The notes under the pieces: model-generated | What the model saw: the letters and a program-made list of their open reading frames with translations, nothing else | Databases searched by the model: none | Told to the model about the DNA's origin: nothing | Source: Owenia fusiformis | Taxonomy: Eukaryota > Annelida > Polychaeta > Sabellida > Oweniidae | Direction: 5' to 3' | Assembly: GCA_903813345.2 (NCBI GenBank) | Contig: CAIIXF020000003.1 | Location: 27,853,248 to 27,917,247, forward strand | Length of the DNA: 64,000 nt | Program-made: the position numbers and the translations under genes | Part shown: positions 47,219 through 58,098 of the stretch, piece after piece | Position numbering within the stretch: the stretch's first letter is position 1 | Layout: each line of letters starts with the position of its first letter

Positions 47219-47425
47219 ACGAAGTTTCAGATCAACTCTGTGATAAAATTTGAACGCTTGAAAGAGCCACAGGAAATATTTATTTCAATAGTTATTTATT
47301 TATCTTATAGACATTGCTACGTAATTAATAACTGTAACCACAATTAGAAAAATATATCATGTATTTACATTTGTCGGTTATTGCATATATTACTGAAGTA
47401 AATTAACCTTTTTACAATCGATAAC

Positions 47426-47431
47426 AATAAA
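47426..47431 (+). terminator. Polyadenylation signal of gene B
   Basis: AATAAA 208 bp after the stop codon; it sits in AT-rich DNA, so support is moderate. Confidence 0.45.
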
Positions 47432-47596
47432 TTCTCTATTCATTTAGTATCATTAATCACGTGGCGACCAGAAATTGTCATTGCATGGCAAATTTTGAAC
47501 GTTTTTTGTTCCTTGATTGCAATTGTTGAGAAAAGTGCAAAAATGAATTTTTATAACTTAAACAGGCTTTGGCAAGATCAAAAGGGTACTCCCGAT

Positions 47597-47780
47597 TGCC
47601 AAACTTTTGGAGGGGAGTATACAACTAAATACATGTCAATAGGGACTTCCTTTTGCCAAACTTTTGGAGGGGAGTATACAACTAAATACATGTCAATAGG
47701 GACTTCCTTTTGCCAAACTTTTGGAGGGGAGTGTACAACTAATTACATGTCAATAGGGACTTCCTATTGCCAAACATTTG
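47597..47780. repeat. 57-bp tandem repeat, about 3.2 units
   Basis: Units start at 47597, 47654, 47711 and 47768, each beginning TGCCAAACTTTTGG (the last TGCCAAACATTTG). The first two appear almost identical. Because 57 is a multiple of three, a frame stays open through it, but there is no other sign of coding. Confidence 0.88.
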
Positions 47781-47884
47781 TCCAAAGGGTCAAATGCAAT
47801 TTCACAGTAATCACTTCTCGGATTTTCTAAATTATCTACTTTCCAAACATAATTAACGAACGAGTCACGAAAATGAAATAAAAT

Positions 47885-47890
47885 TTTATT
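47885..47890 (-). terminator. Polyadenylation signal of the Cys-rich gene on the minus strand
   Basis: AATAAA on the minus strand, 125 bp past the stop at 48015. Confidence 0.5.
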
Positions 47891-48014
47891 TCAAAGTTAA
47901 TTAAACAATAAATGATCGTTTAAGACCATCATCTGATTTTCAAAACCAAAGTGGTCTATTGTTTCATATGCAACATTTCGCGTTCCTTTATCAAACGCTG
48001 TCTGAGCATAGTCT

Positions 48015-50357
48015 TCACAACCCCATACAATAGCGGAAGTCATAAAAGCCGTTCTTGTCTCTGCCCATGGTATACGCTGTCATCTCACTTTCTAATCGTC
48101 CATCACAGAATTTGCTGTCGGGACAGGTACACATCTCAACCTCACCCTTAAAGTCCGTAACTGGAACAGGGATGGGTCCATCTGTGTTCATGCGTGGATA
48201 GTACTTGGAGCAAGGTTGAGTTTTACCATTTCGTCTGATAGTCTGAATATCGCACTGACGTAACTGAAATTTTGAGGAATCACTGGGAATGGTCAAATAA
48301 GTACATGTAGCTGAAATAATTTAGTTCATTTAAAATTATCTGTGATTTAAAGAATTGATGATTCGAGAGAAGAAAGAAATGTCTCATAGTCTCAGGCGAT
48401 TGAAGTCCAGAAGCAAAGCATAGTATGCACAATTCAAACAGTCTGAGACGATACCTTATTTGATATATATAATTCTCCCAAGCGGGTAGTGCCAAAAGCA
48501 CACAAAAACACAATTTCACCCAAAAGTAAATATTCGATAAATCACAACGTAAAATTCACTAACCTCTCCGCAAGTTGCATGGTTTGTGAATGGGAAAACT
48601 GGGTTATCGTACGTCCATTCGTCTGGCTTCCAGGTGGCGTACACTGTCGGGACTTTGCCTCGTCTACACTGGCAGCGCACTTCGACAACCTCCTTCTGTC
48701 CGGACATTGTCAGGGCGCGTTCACTACGTCTACATCTCCTCGTGGAAGTCAACGGGGCACATGTCTTGTAATATAAACCTGAAATTACATTTATGGATAC
48801 CATAGGCCGGACAGAAGATTTTTACCTGTCTATATTTTTACCATCTTTAACTATATGCTCAGTGAAACAGTTCCCAGTGTTCATTAGGCCTTGTTTATCT
48901 TGCCATTTCAAGAAAATGATACCGTGCTCACATGGATAAATGAACCTGGTGAGAGCTACCATCGCAAGGCTGCCTGCTACAGAAAATTATTCTGCTCTAA
49001 GCAGTCTCGAAAATCACTCCACCATCTCAAGAAATTCTGCCTCTAACCAATCTTTGAAATGTTTCCTTATAGACTATTACCTACCCTATCGGAAATTAAT
49101 TTCAAATTATTTATTAAACACTAGATGGCTCTGCGCTGGGCCAGAAAAGGAGAAAAGGCCTTTTTTATACAGGACACCAAATTACCTATTATCCTTACTC
49201 AGAACAATACTCTTACCAAATTCTGCTTTTTGGAGTCTGGCCATGTTGAAATGAAGACATGATGTTTTCGCGTTTCCAGTTAATCCCCAGTGACATCGTC
49301 GCTTTAGATTTTGATTGATTTGACGGTTTATTAATATATAGAATCCAGACACCACCCACCTCCTTTGATGACAGTATGTCCATCGTTGGGGTCGAACCTA
49401 TCACTCACAGGGCACTTGAGATTCCCTTGACAACCACATTTCTTTGTTATGACCGTTGTAGGGAGTTCACCATCAAACGCCTCCCAATGCTCGACGCTTG
49501 CACATATTGACATATCAGACGAACATGGCTCATCGTCGCTACCCTATAGAGAAATGTTTTGTAAATAGAAATAAATTCGGGGTCTATCAAGATACACCTC
49601 CTCCATAAGTGCTGTTTATGTTCGAATTTTTCTCCTCAATTGCAATCAGTCGATTTTTTAAATTCGCCAAATATAACTGGTTTTAATTAAATGAATAAGA
49701 AGGGATAGAGAATGTTAAATATCAATCTTTTCAATAATGCCAATTGTTAATATACTGTACTTATTGAAGATACAAATATATCGAAATAAATACTGACACC
49801 TGGAGAATAGGCATGACATGGAATGGTGAAAAAATGTAAAATTGCGACAGTTCTTTTACTCCAAACTCATTATATCTATCTCTTCTGATCCCTTTAATAA
49901 CGCATAGTTCAAAAGAAAACGTCCACTCGCCATGCAAACTTCTGTAGGGGAGAGTAGGTGGCAATTCATGGTCAACAAAATGTATGGTGTACGACGTTAA
50001 TAATAAAAACCTACAATCAACAATGTGACCTACAATAAACATAAACATAATCACTGTTCCATCATTAAATGAAATTTTCGCTCTCGTCATAATTTGCCCT
50101 TCATGTACCTATTTTTATTTTGTCATGGTCGTGATGTTTTTGAACAAAGTGAGCTAAACATAGCAAATACTGAAAATCACTCACTACAAAAAATAAAATT
50201 CTTTAGATAAAATCATGAATATCCATCCTAACCTAAGTTAATATATTCAAATACTTACGTAATGATGCACTCCCGGTGGGATTGGTTCACTTGTACTGTA
50301 CGCCGAAGCTATAAGAGCCACAAATATTGTTAAAACACAGGAAAATGTCGCCTCCAT
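48015..50357 (-). CDS. Secreted cysteine-rich three-repeat protein (4 exons, 248 aa)
   Basis: Exons from the 5' end: 50357-50259, 49543-49360, 48778-48564, 48263-48015. The joined frame is open for 248 codons with good GT-AG borders. Residues 1-20 are a signal peptide (SCVLTIFVALIASAYS). Three related Cys units follow, roughly one per exon, each with a short C-x-C core: KKCGCQGNLKCP, VRCQCRRGK and EMCTCPDSKFC, and a C before and after. Repeated CxC(P)...C units in a secreted protein recall Argos/giant-lens (an EGF antagonist) and centipede type-11 scoloptoxins, but similarity is only in Cys spacing, so I do not assign a function. It is convergent with gene B and has its own TATA-type promoter. 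Confidence 0.75.
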
Positions 50358-50417
50358 CTTGATCGTGAATTATTAAAATGTTCAATCATTTATAAATCAG
50401 AGTCCATAGATCACCTG

Positions 50418-50425
50418 TATTTATA
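50418..50425 (-). promoter_or_regulatory. TATA box of the Cys-rich gene
   Basis: GGTATAAATACAG on the minus strand, about 61 bp before the ATG; a transcription start near 50390 would leave a short leader. Confidence 0.55.
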
Positions 50426-50893
50426 CCTGAGATTGAAATGTTGAAGTACACAATTCCTTATCTATCTATCCCCTTTGAGTGCCCACATCCACACGTGAAG
50501 TCATAGAACACAAATAATGATTACGTCAAAGATTATCGTTAAGGAATGATAAACGGAAAAAAGAATGGTAGAGGAAATAAAGATCTAAAATACTCTTATG
50601 TCATAGCAAGAACGGAAGCGGTTTCTGTCAAAGGCATTGATGTTGTATTTTGTATAATTCAGATTTTACAAGGGTAAAGTATGAGATAATCTATGGTTTA
50701 TGATGTGAAACATTATTATACATAGATAAGGTTATGATCAACTTGCACTTATTGGTGTTTGTGATAGTTTATTTAAGTACCTTAAAGTTCCCGTGTTAAG
50801 TTTGAAAATATAGTTTAATCATTCAAATATTACTATTTGAGACATTGGTTGAAAAGTGTGTATTTTGAAAAAAAGTGTTTTTTCACTACCAAA

Positions 50894-50992
50894 AGTCGGT
50901 CGTTCAGGGTACAGAAAACGTTTGTACCTAGCCCTGCGGGGTGTATTGGACGATATTACCCCAGCTCTTCGGTCTATATTTCTTAAATATAT
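50894..50992. mobile_element. Half copy of the 39118-39290 hairpin element
   Basis: Matches 39201-39297 (GGTCGTTC.GGGTACAG, CCTAGCCCTGCGGGGTG and the following TTCTTAAATATA). Only the right arm is present. Confidence 0.75.
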
Positions 50993-52011
50993 AATATTAT
51001 CCAAATAGGATTACACTTTATATAGGGCTTTTAAAAATCGAACAAACTGTTGCAATAGTACCCTTTGCAGTCGTTTGACTTCACTTCTTAAAAGAGAGCT
51101 CCGTCTTCTTGTAGTTTAACTAGACTCTGTACGCAGGGTATTTCAATAGATGTCGGTAGTCGCATTAGTGTTTGTTAAAGCGTCCGCATAACTTACATGC
51201 AATTAGTTATCTTCAGAAAATAAGCTTTGAGGCATAATTGTGTTGGTGAACATTGACGATCTCTTGCACATTATTTCTTTTTATGGCAGATTTTCAGAAT
51301 TGAGTGTTTTATACAGGCTCTTATGTTTCAGATATCTCGGGTTTTACCTTTGTATTTTTATGTTGAAAAACGTCTGAGCATAAGAAGTGAATATTTGCAA
51401 AAATATCTCGAGAAGATGTCTCAAAATTACAAAATTATGAATTATTTTAGAAAGATACAGTAAGATGTCTCGGCCACTTTGTATAATGGTATAAGTTAAA
51501 CAAAGCTCCTAGATTCAAGTATTGTCTATGATTATAAGAACAACGAAAACATAACTAACGACACATGATTAATATATGCCATGCCCTTATTTGGTCGTCT
51601 TCCGATTGTAATGTTGAATAAAGGTAAGTTGATATCCTATGCGATTTTCTTTGTTTTGATAATCGTATTCTATTATACTTATTTTATTATATCAAACTCA
51701 AAATGGTATACTATATTAGAACCACATCGTTAATGACCCGTAACTTATGATGTTCGACCATCCATTCAAAAAATATCATCTTTCTAGCGAAGACCTTTAT
51801 TATCAAATCCGAACGGATGGCATTTTTAAGGCCAGTGCGTTTGACTGTACATGTACTACTCCACGTCTTTTTCCACCTTGACCTGTCAATCAGAACTAAC
51901 TTTCTAAAACTAGTCAAAGTATACAAAGATGTAGATGCATGTGCCTCTTTTATTTGTGCAATAATTCATTTTACTATTTTTACAGGTTATCAGCGTCCAA
52001 GATACCTTCCA
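50993..52011. other. Intergenic stretch upstream of the nucleotide-sugar transferase gene
   Basis: No gene is seen. A splice acceptor (TATTTTTACAG at 51986) lies 26 bp before the 52012 ATG, so a 5' non-coding exon of the next gene probably lies somewhere in this stretch; I cannot locate its donor with confidence. Confidence 0.45.
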
Positions 52012-53802
52012 ATGAAAAAGGTTTACAAAATCGTGTGGATTGCCATTTTTGTTAGTTTTGCAGGCTGTCTGTTTTATTCAGCTAAAATAGGAACTATGAA
52101 TCTATATAGAGAAAAATATATAGTTGACAATAGTATCCACTCAAATACAAACATTTTTATACATGGAAAATCTCCCGATGAAAAAGCTAAAGAAAAATCG
52201 TCTGCTGATGACGTAGAGAAAGATCACGTGAACATGATCAAGGATGAAGACATAGTAGATGTTGAAGACCATAAACACGATGGGGATACGATTAATGACA
52301 TGAAAAATATTTATGATATTCCAACTTCTATATTTAGGGAGAACTGGGTTGACGATGAAGAAATTCAAAATGAAGAAATCATCGACAATAACTGGGTGGA
52401 AGACGAAGAAAAACAAAACGAAGAATTCATCAATAATGCATTTCGAGACTCCATTGAAAATGTGGCGGTTAATAACTCGATAATTGTCTCAGTGGCGGAC
52501 AAGGGCTTCCTGGACACAACTATCAATTTTTACAGGACATCAATCGAACCCTATGGCATCATAAACTACCTTGTAATCTGTATAGATGAAGATACAGAAG
52601 ATGCTCTCAATTCTGAAAGTGTTCAAACGTTCTTCCTGGGTCAGGATATCGCTGGAAAGGATTCTGCAGAGAGTAAATATGATAGTGATGATTTCAAACG
52701 CAAAGCAAAGATGAAAACGAAAATTGTACTTGGTATTCTTAATATGGGATACTCTGTCTTAGTAACTGATACTGATATGGTCTATTTTCATAACCCTTTA
52801 GAGTACTTGGGCCAGGATGAATTTGATATGGAAATTCAAGATGACGCCGAGGCGGGATATAATTCTGGCTTTATGTATGTTCATCCCACTACCAACTCAA
52901 TAGCGTTATTTGAAAAAGCTTGGAAAATGAGTGAGCGAATTCCTTCAGTTGGCCAGCAAGATGTTCTTAATATGGCACTGGAACAGGCAGAAATGGGCTC
53001 AAGGATAAAAGTTAGGGTGCTTCCTCCACAATTGTTTCCATGTGGAAAGGAGTATTTCATCCATGGTCAGCGCATGTTTAGTGGTGACAATGAAGACCCA
53101 AACATTGTTGTTATGCATAACAATTGGCTGGTCGGCAATGCTGCAAAAATATATCGTTTGAAAGAACATTGTTTATGGACAGTTGATGACAATGACTATT
53201 ATAGCGATGCTGACAGAAGGTACTTGATGTATGAAAATCCTTACCCATATCTGAACATTGATGATGAAATTGATGCTCTCATAAGTGCTTTGGCAATTGG
53301 CATGATCCTAGACAGGATTGTCATTTTACCAAAGTTTCAATGTGACTGTAAATCTGACCCAGATTGTCTGGAAATTAAAGACAACCCCAGTCAAGCGTGT
53401 GCATTTGGAGCGCTATTCAGCGTAGCCTCATTCGATAAAACATTCGAATACAGAGAAAGTACATTTTTGCTAAATCCAAAAGTCCCCAATAATATCAAGA
53501 ACTCGATTTCAGGTAAAATAGCCATCCAAACCGATTACATCACAAGGCAGGACTTAAACCACATAACGCATCGTTTCATGCCATCTAACACAGAACATGG
53601 TGCAACGGCAGAAGAGATTCGACTTTGGTTGGATCCTTTTGATGATATCTCAGTATTAAATTTCCATTCACTCTACGGAGCATTTTGGCAGTATGGAGAC
53701 GAAAGAGATGATCATTTAGAACTAATGGTTGAAGATGGAATTAAGCCTGGTTATTATCGTCAGACACAAGAAATAGGGAGAGCTCCTGCAGTGTTTGTTT
53801 AA
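52012..53802 (+). CDS. Type II membrane nucleotide-sugar transferase, DxD type (596 aa)
   Basis: A membrane anchor (IVWIAIFVSFAGCLFYSA, about residues 6-23) is followed by a long acidic stem that contains a direct repeat (NWVDDEEIQNEEIIDN, then NWVEDEEKQNEEFINN). The catalytic domain has VTDTDMVYFHNPLEYL, with the metal-binding DTD at 253-255, and YNSGFMYVHPT; this fits the nucleotide-diphospho-sugar transferase family (Pfam Nucleotid_trans, GT77-like). The last 170 residues (ALISALAIGMILDRIVILPKF) resemble the C-terminal domain of plant GT77 arabinosyl- and xylosyltransferases. It probably acts in the Golgi; donor and acceptor are unknown. The ATG at 52012 is preferred to 51817 because a good acceptor ends at 51985 and the anchor follows directly. 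The rest of the CDS has no introns. Confidence 0.82.
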   Translation: MKKVYKIVWIAIFVSFAGCLFYSAKIGTMNLYREKYIVDNSIHSNTNIFIHGKSPDEKAKEKSSADDVEKDHVNMIKDEDIVDVEDHKHDGDTINDMKNIYDIPTSIFRENWVDDEEIQNEEIIDNNWVEDEEKQNEEFINNAFRDSIENVAVNNSIIVSVADKGFLDTTINFYRTSIEPYGIINYLVICIDEDTEDALNSESVQTFFLGQDIAGKDSAESKYDSDDFKRKAKMKTKIVLGILNMGYSVLVTDTDMVYFHNPLEYLGQDEFDMEIQDDAEAGYNSGFMYVHPTTNSIALFEKAWKMSERIPSVGQQDVLNMALEQAEMGSRIKVRVLPPQLFPCGKEYFIHGQRMFSGDNEDPNIVVMHNNWLVGNAAKIYRLKEHCLWTVDDNDYYSDADRRYLMYENPYPYLNIDDEIDALISALAIGMILDRIVILPKFQCDCKSDPDCLEIKDNPSQACAFGALFSVASFDKTFEYRESTFLLNPKVPNNIKNSISGKIAIQTDYITRQDLNHITHRFMPSNTEHGATAEEIRLWLDPFDDISVLNFHSLYGAFWQYGDERDDHLELMVEDGIKPGYYRQTQEIGRAPAVFV

Positions 53803-53883
53803 TTATCGATTAACCCATTTGCAGTAGAGTCGTTGAGTTTTGGTATAACTTATCCCATTCAATATTATTCCACACAATAGACT

Positions 53884-55328
53884 AGATGGGAGTAAAAATA
53901 ATCTTGATTTACGTCATTAAATATTCAAAATTCAGTCAAAGTGATGTCATATTTGAAATCTGCATGTAAAAGTACATCTAGAAATATGGTTTCGAAAATT
54001 GTTTATCAATTTGAAAATTTAATTTTTTTCAAAAACTGACTTCTTGTTCGGGTTGATTCCCCATAGACCCCATGTTACAAAATCACAAAAAGTGAAATAT
54101 CTTTTCTTGTTTAGGACAGATAACATTTTCTTTTACTGGACATATTTTAAAATTGCATAACTATTAGATACATAAGGGTTATGTGAAAATTGAACCACGC
54201 AAATATGTAATTTAAGTTAAAGGGAACTTTTTACTATACCCGCCATGCTATCTGACCCGAACGAGCAACCTGGTGGTGAATCTGGTAACTACCTACTCGC
54301 ATCTGCGTTATTCAATTCATGTATTTCCCTAAGTAAAAATTATTGACCTCATTGTCCTAAACAAAGAAAGAATTACATTGAATCAAATAACTCATATGAA
54401 ATAACATGAAGACCAAGCTACATAGTGACCAAACCATTGTATACATATCCATTATCGATACAGTGTGCATGGGATGTCCCAACATTGATAAAGTTCTGTA
54501 ACAAATGAAAATTGAAACTCGCACATCTTGTACCAAAACTATTTATTTCCAAGTAGCCTTACATTATTATGAGAATATTTGTTTGTTGGAGCAATCAGTG
54601 ACATCACCATGAGACAGACATGCAAGTCATTACTTGCATGTCTGTCTTATGGTAATTATATCCTGGGTTTTTGACCGATATAAAGATGGCAGCAGCGTTT
54701 GATCTCTTTAGAGATAGAATAGACAAGTATAACATATTCAATAAACACAGATTGATTGACCTGCCCTGTTTATATCTAAAATTATTGAAATTGTCTCCGA
54801 GTAATGTAAGTTAGGAAACTCTCATCCCTATTTATAACAATCAAATAATCAAGTACTCAGATGCGAGTAGGTAGTTACCAGTTTCGCCACCAGGTGGATG
54901 ATTCGGGGGAATTAACATGGCAGGGTATTACAAAATTCCCTTAAACTTGAATATGCATCAGTTTTAGTGGTTCACTTTTCATATTACCCTTATGTATCCG
55001 AGAGTTATACAAATTAAAATATGTCCAGTAAAAGGAAATATTATCTGCCCAACACAAGAAAAAATATTTCACTTTTTGTGGTTTTACAACATGGGATCTA
55101 TGAGGAATCTCCCCGACCTAGAAGTCACACTTTCAAAGAAAATTAAATTTTCAAAGTTGATTAACTCTTTTCAAAACCACATTTCTAAATGTAATTTTAC
55201 ATGTAGATTCAAAATATGACATCAGTTTGACTGAAATGTGAATTTTTAATGATGTAAATCTGAGACTAACATAAAATATTACAGTATGTTAGTCTCAGTG
55301 TAAATCAAGATTATTTCTACTCGCATCT
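53884..55328. mobile_element. 1.45-kb non-autonomous element with inverted ends of about 430 bp
   Basis: The left arm (53884 to about 54310) and the right arm (about 54850-55328) are inverse copies, from AGATGSGAGTARAAATAATC tips to CTACTCGCATCTG at the inner border. The arms differ at many positions, so the element is old. The centre holds a 44-bp hairpin (54608-54651, AGACAGACATGCAAGT stem). The right arm holds a separate 39-bp hairpin insertion. No coding capacity is seen. It begins 82 bp past the transferase stop. Confidence 0.8.
55261..55299. mobile_element. 39-bp palindromic insertion with 7-bp direct repeats
   Basis: TGAGACTAACAT, a 15-bp centre, then ATGTTAGTCTCA fold into a near-perfect hairpin, flanked by GTAAATC on both sides (55254-55260, 55300-55306). 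The other arm of the host element (53906-53912) has a single GATTTAC and no insertion, so the empty site is preserved. Confidence 0.8.
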
Positions 55329-55683
55329 GGTATATTGACTATGCCAAATAAACATACAAGGTATAGCATCACAAGGTATTTTGTGAATGTTTCTGTTGAT
55401 ACACACATTTAAGTTCAGCAATATAAATTTCATAGAGGCATTTGATTTCCCTAAAGTGAAGGACAAGATATCTGCAATAAATATTCTAAGAGCAATGAAG
55501 TGTCAAGTGGGACATCGAATCATCGAATGAGATTACCATAATGGACTCAAGATGAATGTCGGGAACACGTGTTACTTCTCAGAAGGTAACAAGACGTGAA
55601 ACACAATGTCACTGTACTGCAATAACTTAGTTCTTTTCGGTATAAGCTTTCATATTCCCAACTACAAGTGAGCTATCGCTTTA

Positions 55684-56470
55684 TGTTTCGAGGTCATCAT
55701 TTTGGTAAGGTCATCATTGAGATTATCCAAACAATTTATGTTGCGGGGTCATCATTTTGCTGAGGTCGTCATTGAAATAGTATAGTGTCCTTATAGCTTT
55801 TGAAATCTCGCTAAACCTCTGAGATTTTAAGAGATTTGCATATTAAACCTCTAATGACTTACATTAAATTCTTTTAAATGGCATATTTGAATTCAGTGAA
55901 ATGTTTTCTCCTACAATAGCTTTGATTTACACAGTTATGTAATTTGAATAATCTTCTGTGACAATTTAAAAAAACTTGGGCCAAATATCCATAGATGCAA
56001 TGCTAAAATTCTTTAAAACCTTGGATTATTTGTATGTCAACCAACATTTGTATGTTTAATCACAACATGTACATAAGCAGGGTCATCATGTGATATATCA
56101 TTCAACTAACGCTCTTTGATAAATCATGAAATTAAGCCACTTTTCGAAGATTTTAGCATGTTAGTGAATGGAACTCTAGCCCAAATTAAAAGCTAAATAA
56201 AAGATGGCAGCACTAGATTTCATTGCTTTTTCCGCTATTTAGAAACTATCCTATTATCCAATCAATTTATGTTGCGAGTTCATCATTGAGATTATTTAAT
56301 CAGTTTATGTTGTGAGGTCATCATTGTAGTGAGGTCATCATTGAGATTATCCAATCAATTTATGTTGCGAGATCATCATATTGGTGAGGTAGTCATTGAA
56401 ATTATCCAATTAATCTATGTTGCGAGGTCATCATTGAGATCATCCAATCAGTTTCTATCTTTTTTCAGTA
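55684..56470. repeat. Irregular minisatellite of ATGTTGCGAGGTCATCATTG words
   Basis: The phrases GAGGTCATCATTGAGATT and ATCCAATCAATTTATGTTGC recur about eight times at 40-70 bp spacing, dense from 56250 to 56450 and looser at 55684-55790. No gene is seen here. Confidence 0.75.
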
Positions 56471-56808
56471 TGAGCATTAGCTTCAAGTAACATATCACTA
56501 TATGTTTTGATGTCATCATTGTGGCAAGGCGATTTACTGGTCTAAGCTCCAAGTCGAAAAAACAACATGTTAATCGTCTTTTTTAAATGACCCCAAAACT
56601 GAAAAAAAAAAAACATCATCCTCATTCTGTATCTACAACTACAACTATTTTCTACTTGCAAATTATACTGTTTGGTATCTATTGGATGACCAAATGATAC
56701 CTTATTTTTGGACCATTTACACTTCATGTCTTACAAAGCTTGTGTTTTACTCTATCTAAACAGCCCACTTTCATTAAATTACATATTTTGGAAGATTTTT
56801 TACTACAA

Positions 56809-58098
56809 TTATTGATGAATGTAAAATACACTCACCGAGTAAGTTGAGCATCCTGATAGATCTTCAGCATACCAACCAGGGAGATCGGAATAAACTTGAG
56901 CAGGTAGGGCAGGGTTGTTCAGGGCCTTACATAGATCACAACCCCATTGACGGAGGACTCCTGTGTGAGTATTGGTGTCGACGATCCTATAACTATGGCG
57001 CCATTGCATATATTTATTAAACAGATCTACATCATTGGCCACTCTGATAAGATATTTGGCAAGGGATTTGGTTGAACTGAAGCTACGAGTGTCAATGTAG
57101 GAGAATGGGGGTGCTTGCTTTTTAAACCAATCCCCTCCCGTAACTACTGGAATATTTCCACGTTCTAAAGCATACCAAAACTTCTCCGTTATATAGTCTC
57201 GACAGTTGTTATTTTCCAATGCTAAATAAAATTTGTATTGACGGAGAAGATGGTCACATTTTTCAGTGTTTTTAACACATGAGAGATCATTATGTTTGTA
57301 TAGCTGACTTACACCACCGTATACGTCAACTTCCATGTGCGACTGCAACTCACGAACTAATCGCATCCGGTTGCTATGGGCTAAAGGATTACTCGCAACC
57401 CAAGCAACCAGACGTGGTTTTTCCTTATCAAGTATAGTTTGGTTTTTGTATATCAACTCTAGGTTTGTGTTATTATGTTCAACTTTACGTCCATAATAAA
57501 CTGGTATGTCAGAATCTGTACGAAAAGTAGCAGTCCAGTTAAATATATTGTTATAGGATGATAGGTCTGTTCTCATATTTTGTGGAGGCTCCATGGTGAA
57601 CAATACCCAACGTTGATGATGATGCCTTTCACCAGGTAACACAGGATGAAGTTGGTCTATATGGGGATCAGAAACATGTATAACTACAGCAGCGCTCTCC
57701 AATAGTTTGCTTTTATCAAATGTAGATACGCAGTTAGTGACAGGACAATTGTCCAGTGATCCTTTGGATAACGTCCATAAATATGGCTCCTCTGAAAAGA
57801 ATGGGAACCATAGTACAACCAACTTAGTTCCTACAACCTTGGGATTTTCAGTATTATTGGTGGCATTTCCCCCTATAGAGTACATTCTTGTAAATGCTGA
57901 TTTGTTTAAAAAGTTCCGCTTCTTGAGGTGTGGTATAGCGTAGGAATCAGTTGTGATGTAGTATATAGTGGTAACGAGAACCATTAACAAAATGACGACG
58001 AGAAAGCACACTCTCCTGCAACAAGGGAACGAAGCACATCGTCCACGAACATTATAAATTGCTTTCATCAAGTTCCCTCCACTTTGAGTCTCAGTCAT
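56809..58098 (-). CDS. Alpha-1,3-fucosyltransferase, GT10 family (429 aa)
   Basis: A Golgi type II protein that moves fucose from GDP-fucose to N-acetylglucosamine-type acceptors. It has a short cytoplasmic tail, one anchor (VCFLVVILLMVLVTTIYYI, about 30-48), a short stem with NATNNT sequons, the acceptor-side half (LWFPFF, FTMEPPQ), FNWTATFRTDSDIPVYYG, and the GDP-fucose signature KFYLALENNNCRDYITEKFW (289-308). The motif usually seen as ESP reads MEPP. The length is normal. The ATG at 58098 follows an acceptor (AATTACAG) 13 bp upstream, so a 5' non-coding exon is likely. Near the 3' end, TACTCG|GTGAGT is a consensus donor, so the last eight codons may be intron read-through and the true C-terminus may lie on a further exon. 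Confidence 0.9.
   Translation of the reverse strand: MTETQSGGNLMKAIYNVRGRCASFPCCRRVCFLVVILLMVLVTTIYYITTDSYAIPHLKKRNFLNKSAFTRMYSIGGNATNNTENPKVVGTKLVVLWFPFFSEEPYLWTLSKGSLDNCPVTNCVSTFDKSKLLESAAVVIHVSDPHIDQLHPVLPGERHHHQRWVLFTMEPPQNMRTDLSSYNNIFNWTATFRTDSDIPVYYGRKVEHNNTNLELIYKNQTILDKEKPRLVAWVASNPLAHSNRMRLVRELQSHMEVDVYGGVSQLYKHNDLSCVKNTEKCDHLLRQYKFYLALENNNCRDYITEKFWYALERGNIPVVTGGDWFKKQAPPFSYIDTRSFSSTKSLAKYLIRVANDVDLFNKYMQWRHSYRIVDTNTHTGVLRQWGCDLCKALNNPALPAQVYSDLPGWYAEDLSGCSTYSVSVFYIHQ

Noticed and set aside
47495-47830. Frame with four 19-residue repeats as a repeat protein gene
   Set aside because: The frame stays open only because the 57-bp unit is divisible by three; no signal peptide, splice signals or conservation visible.
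51817-52011. Upstream 65-codon extension of the transferase
   Set aside because: It would place 65 residues, including hydrophobic ones, before the anchor, and a good splice acceptor at 51986 separates it from the preferred ATG.
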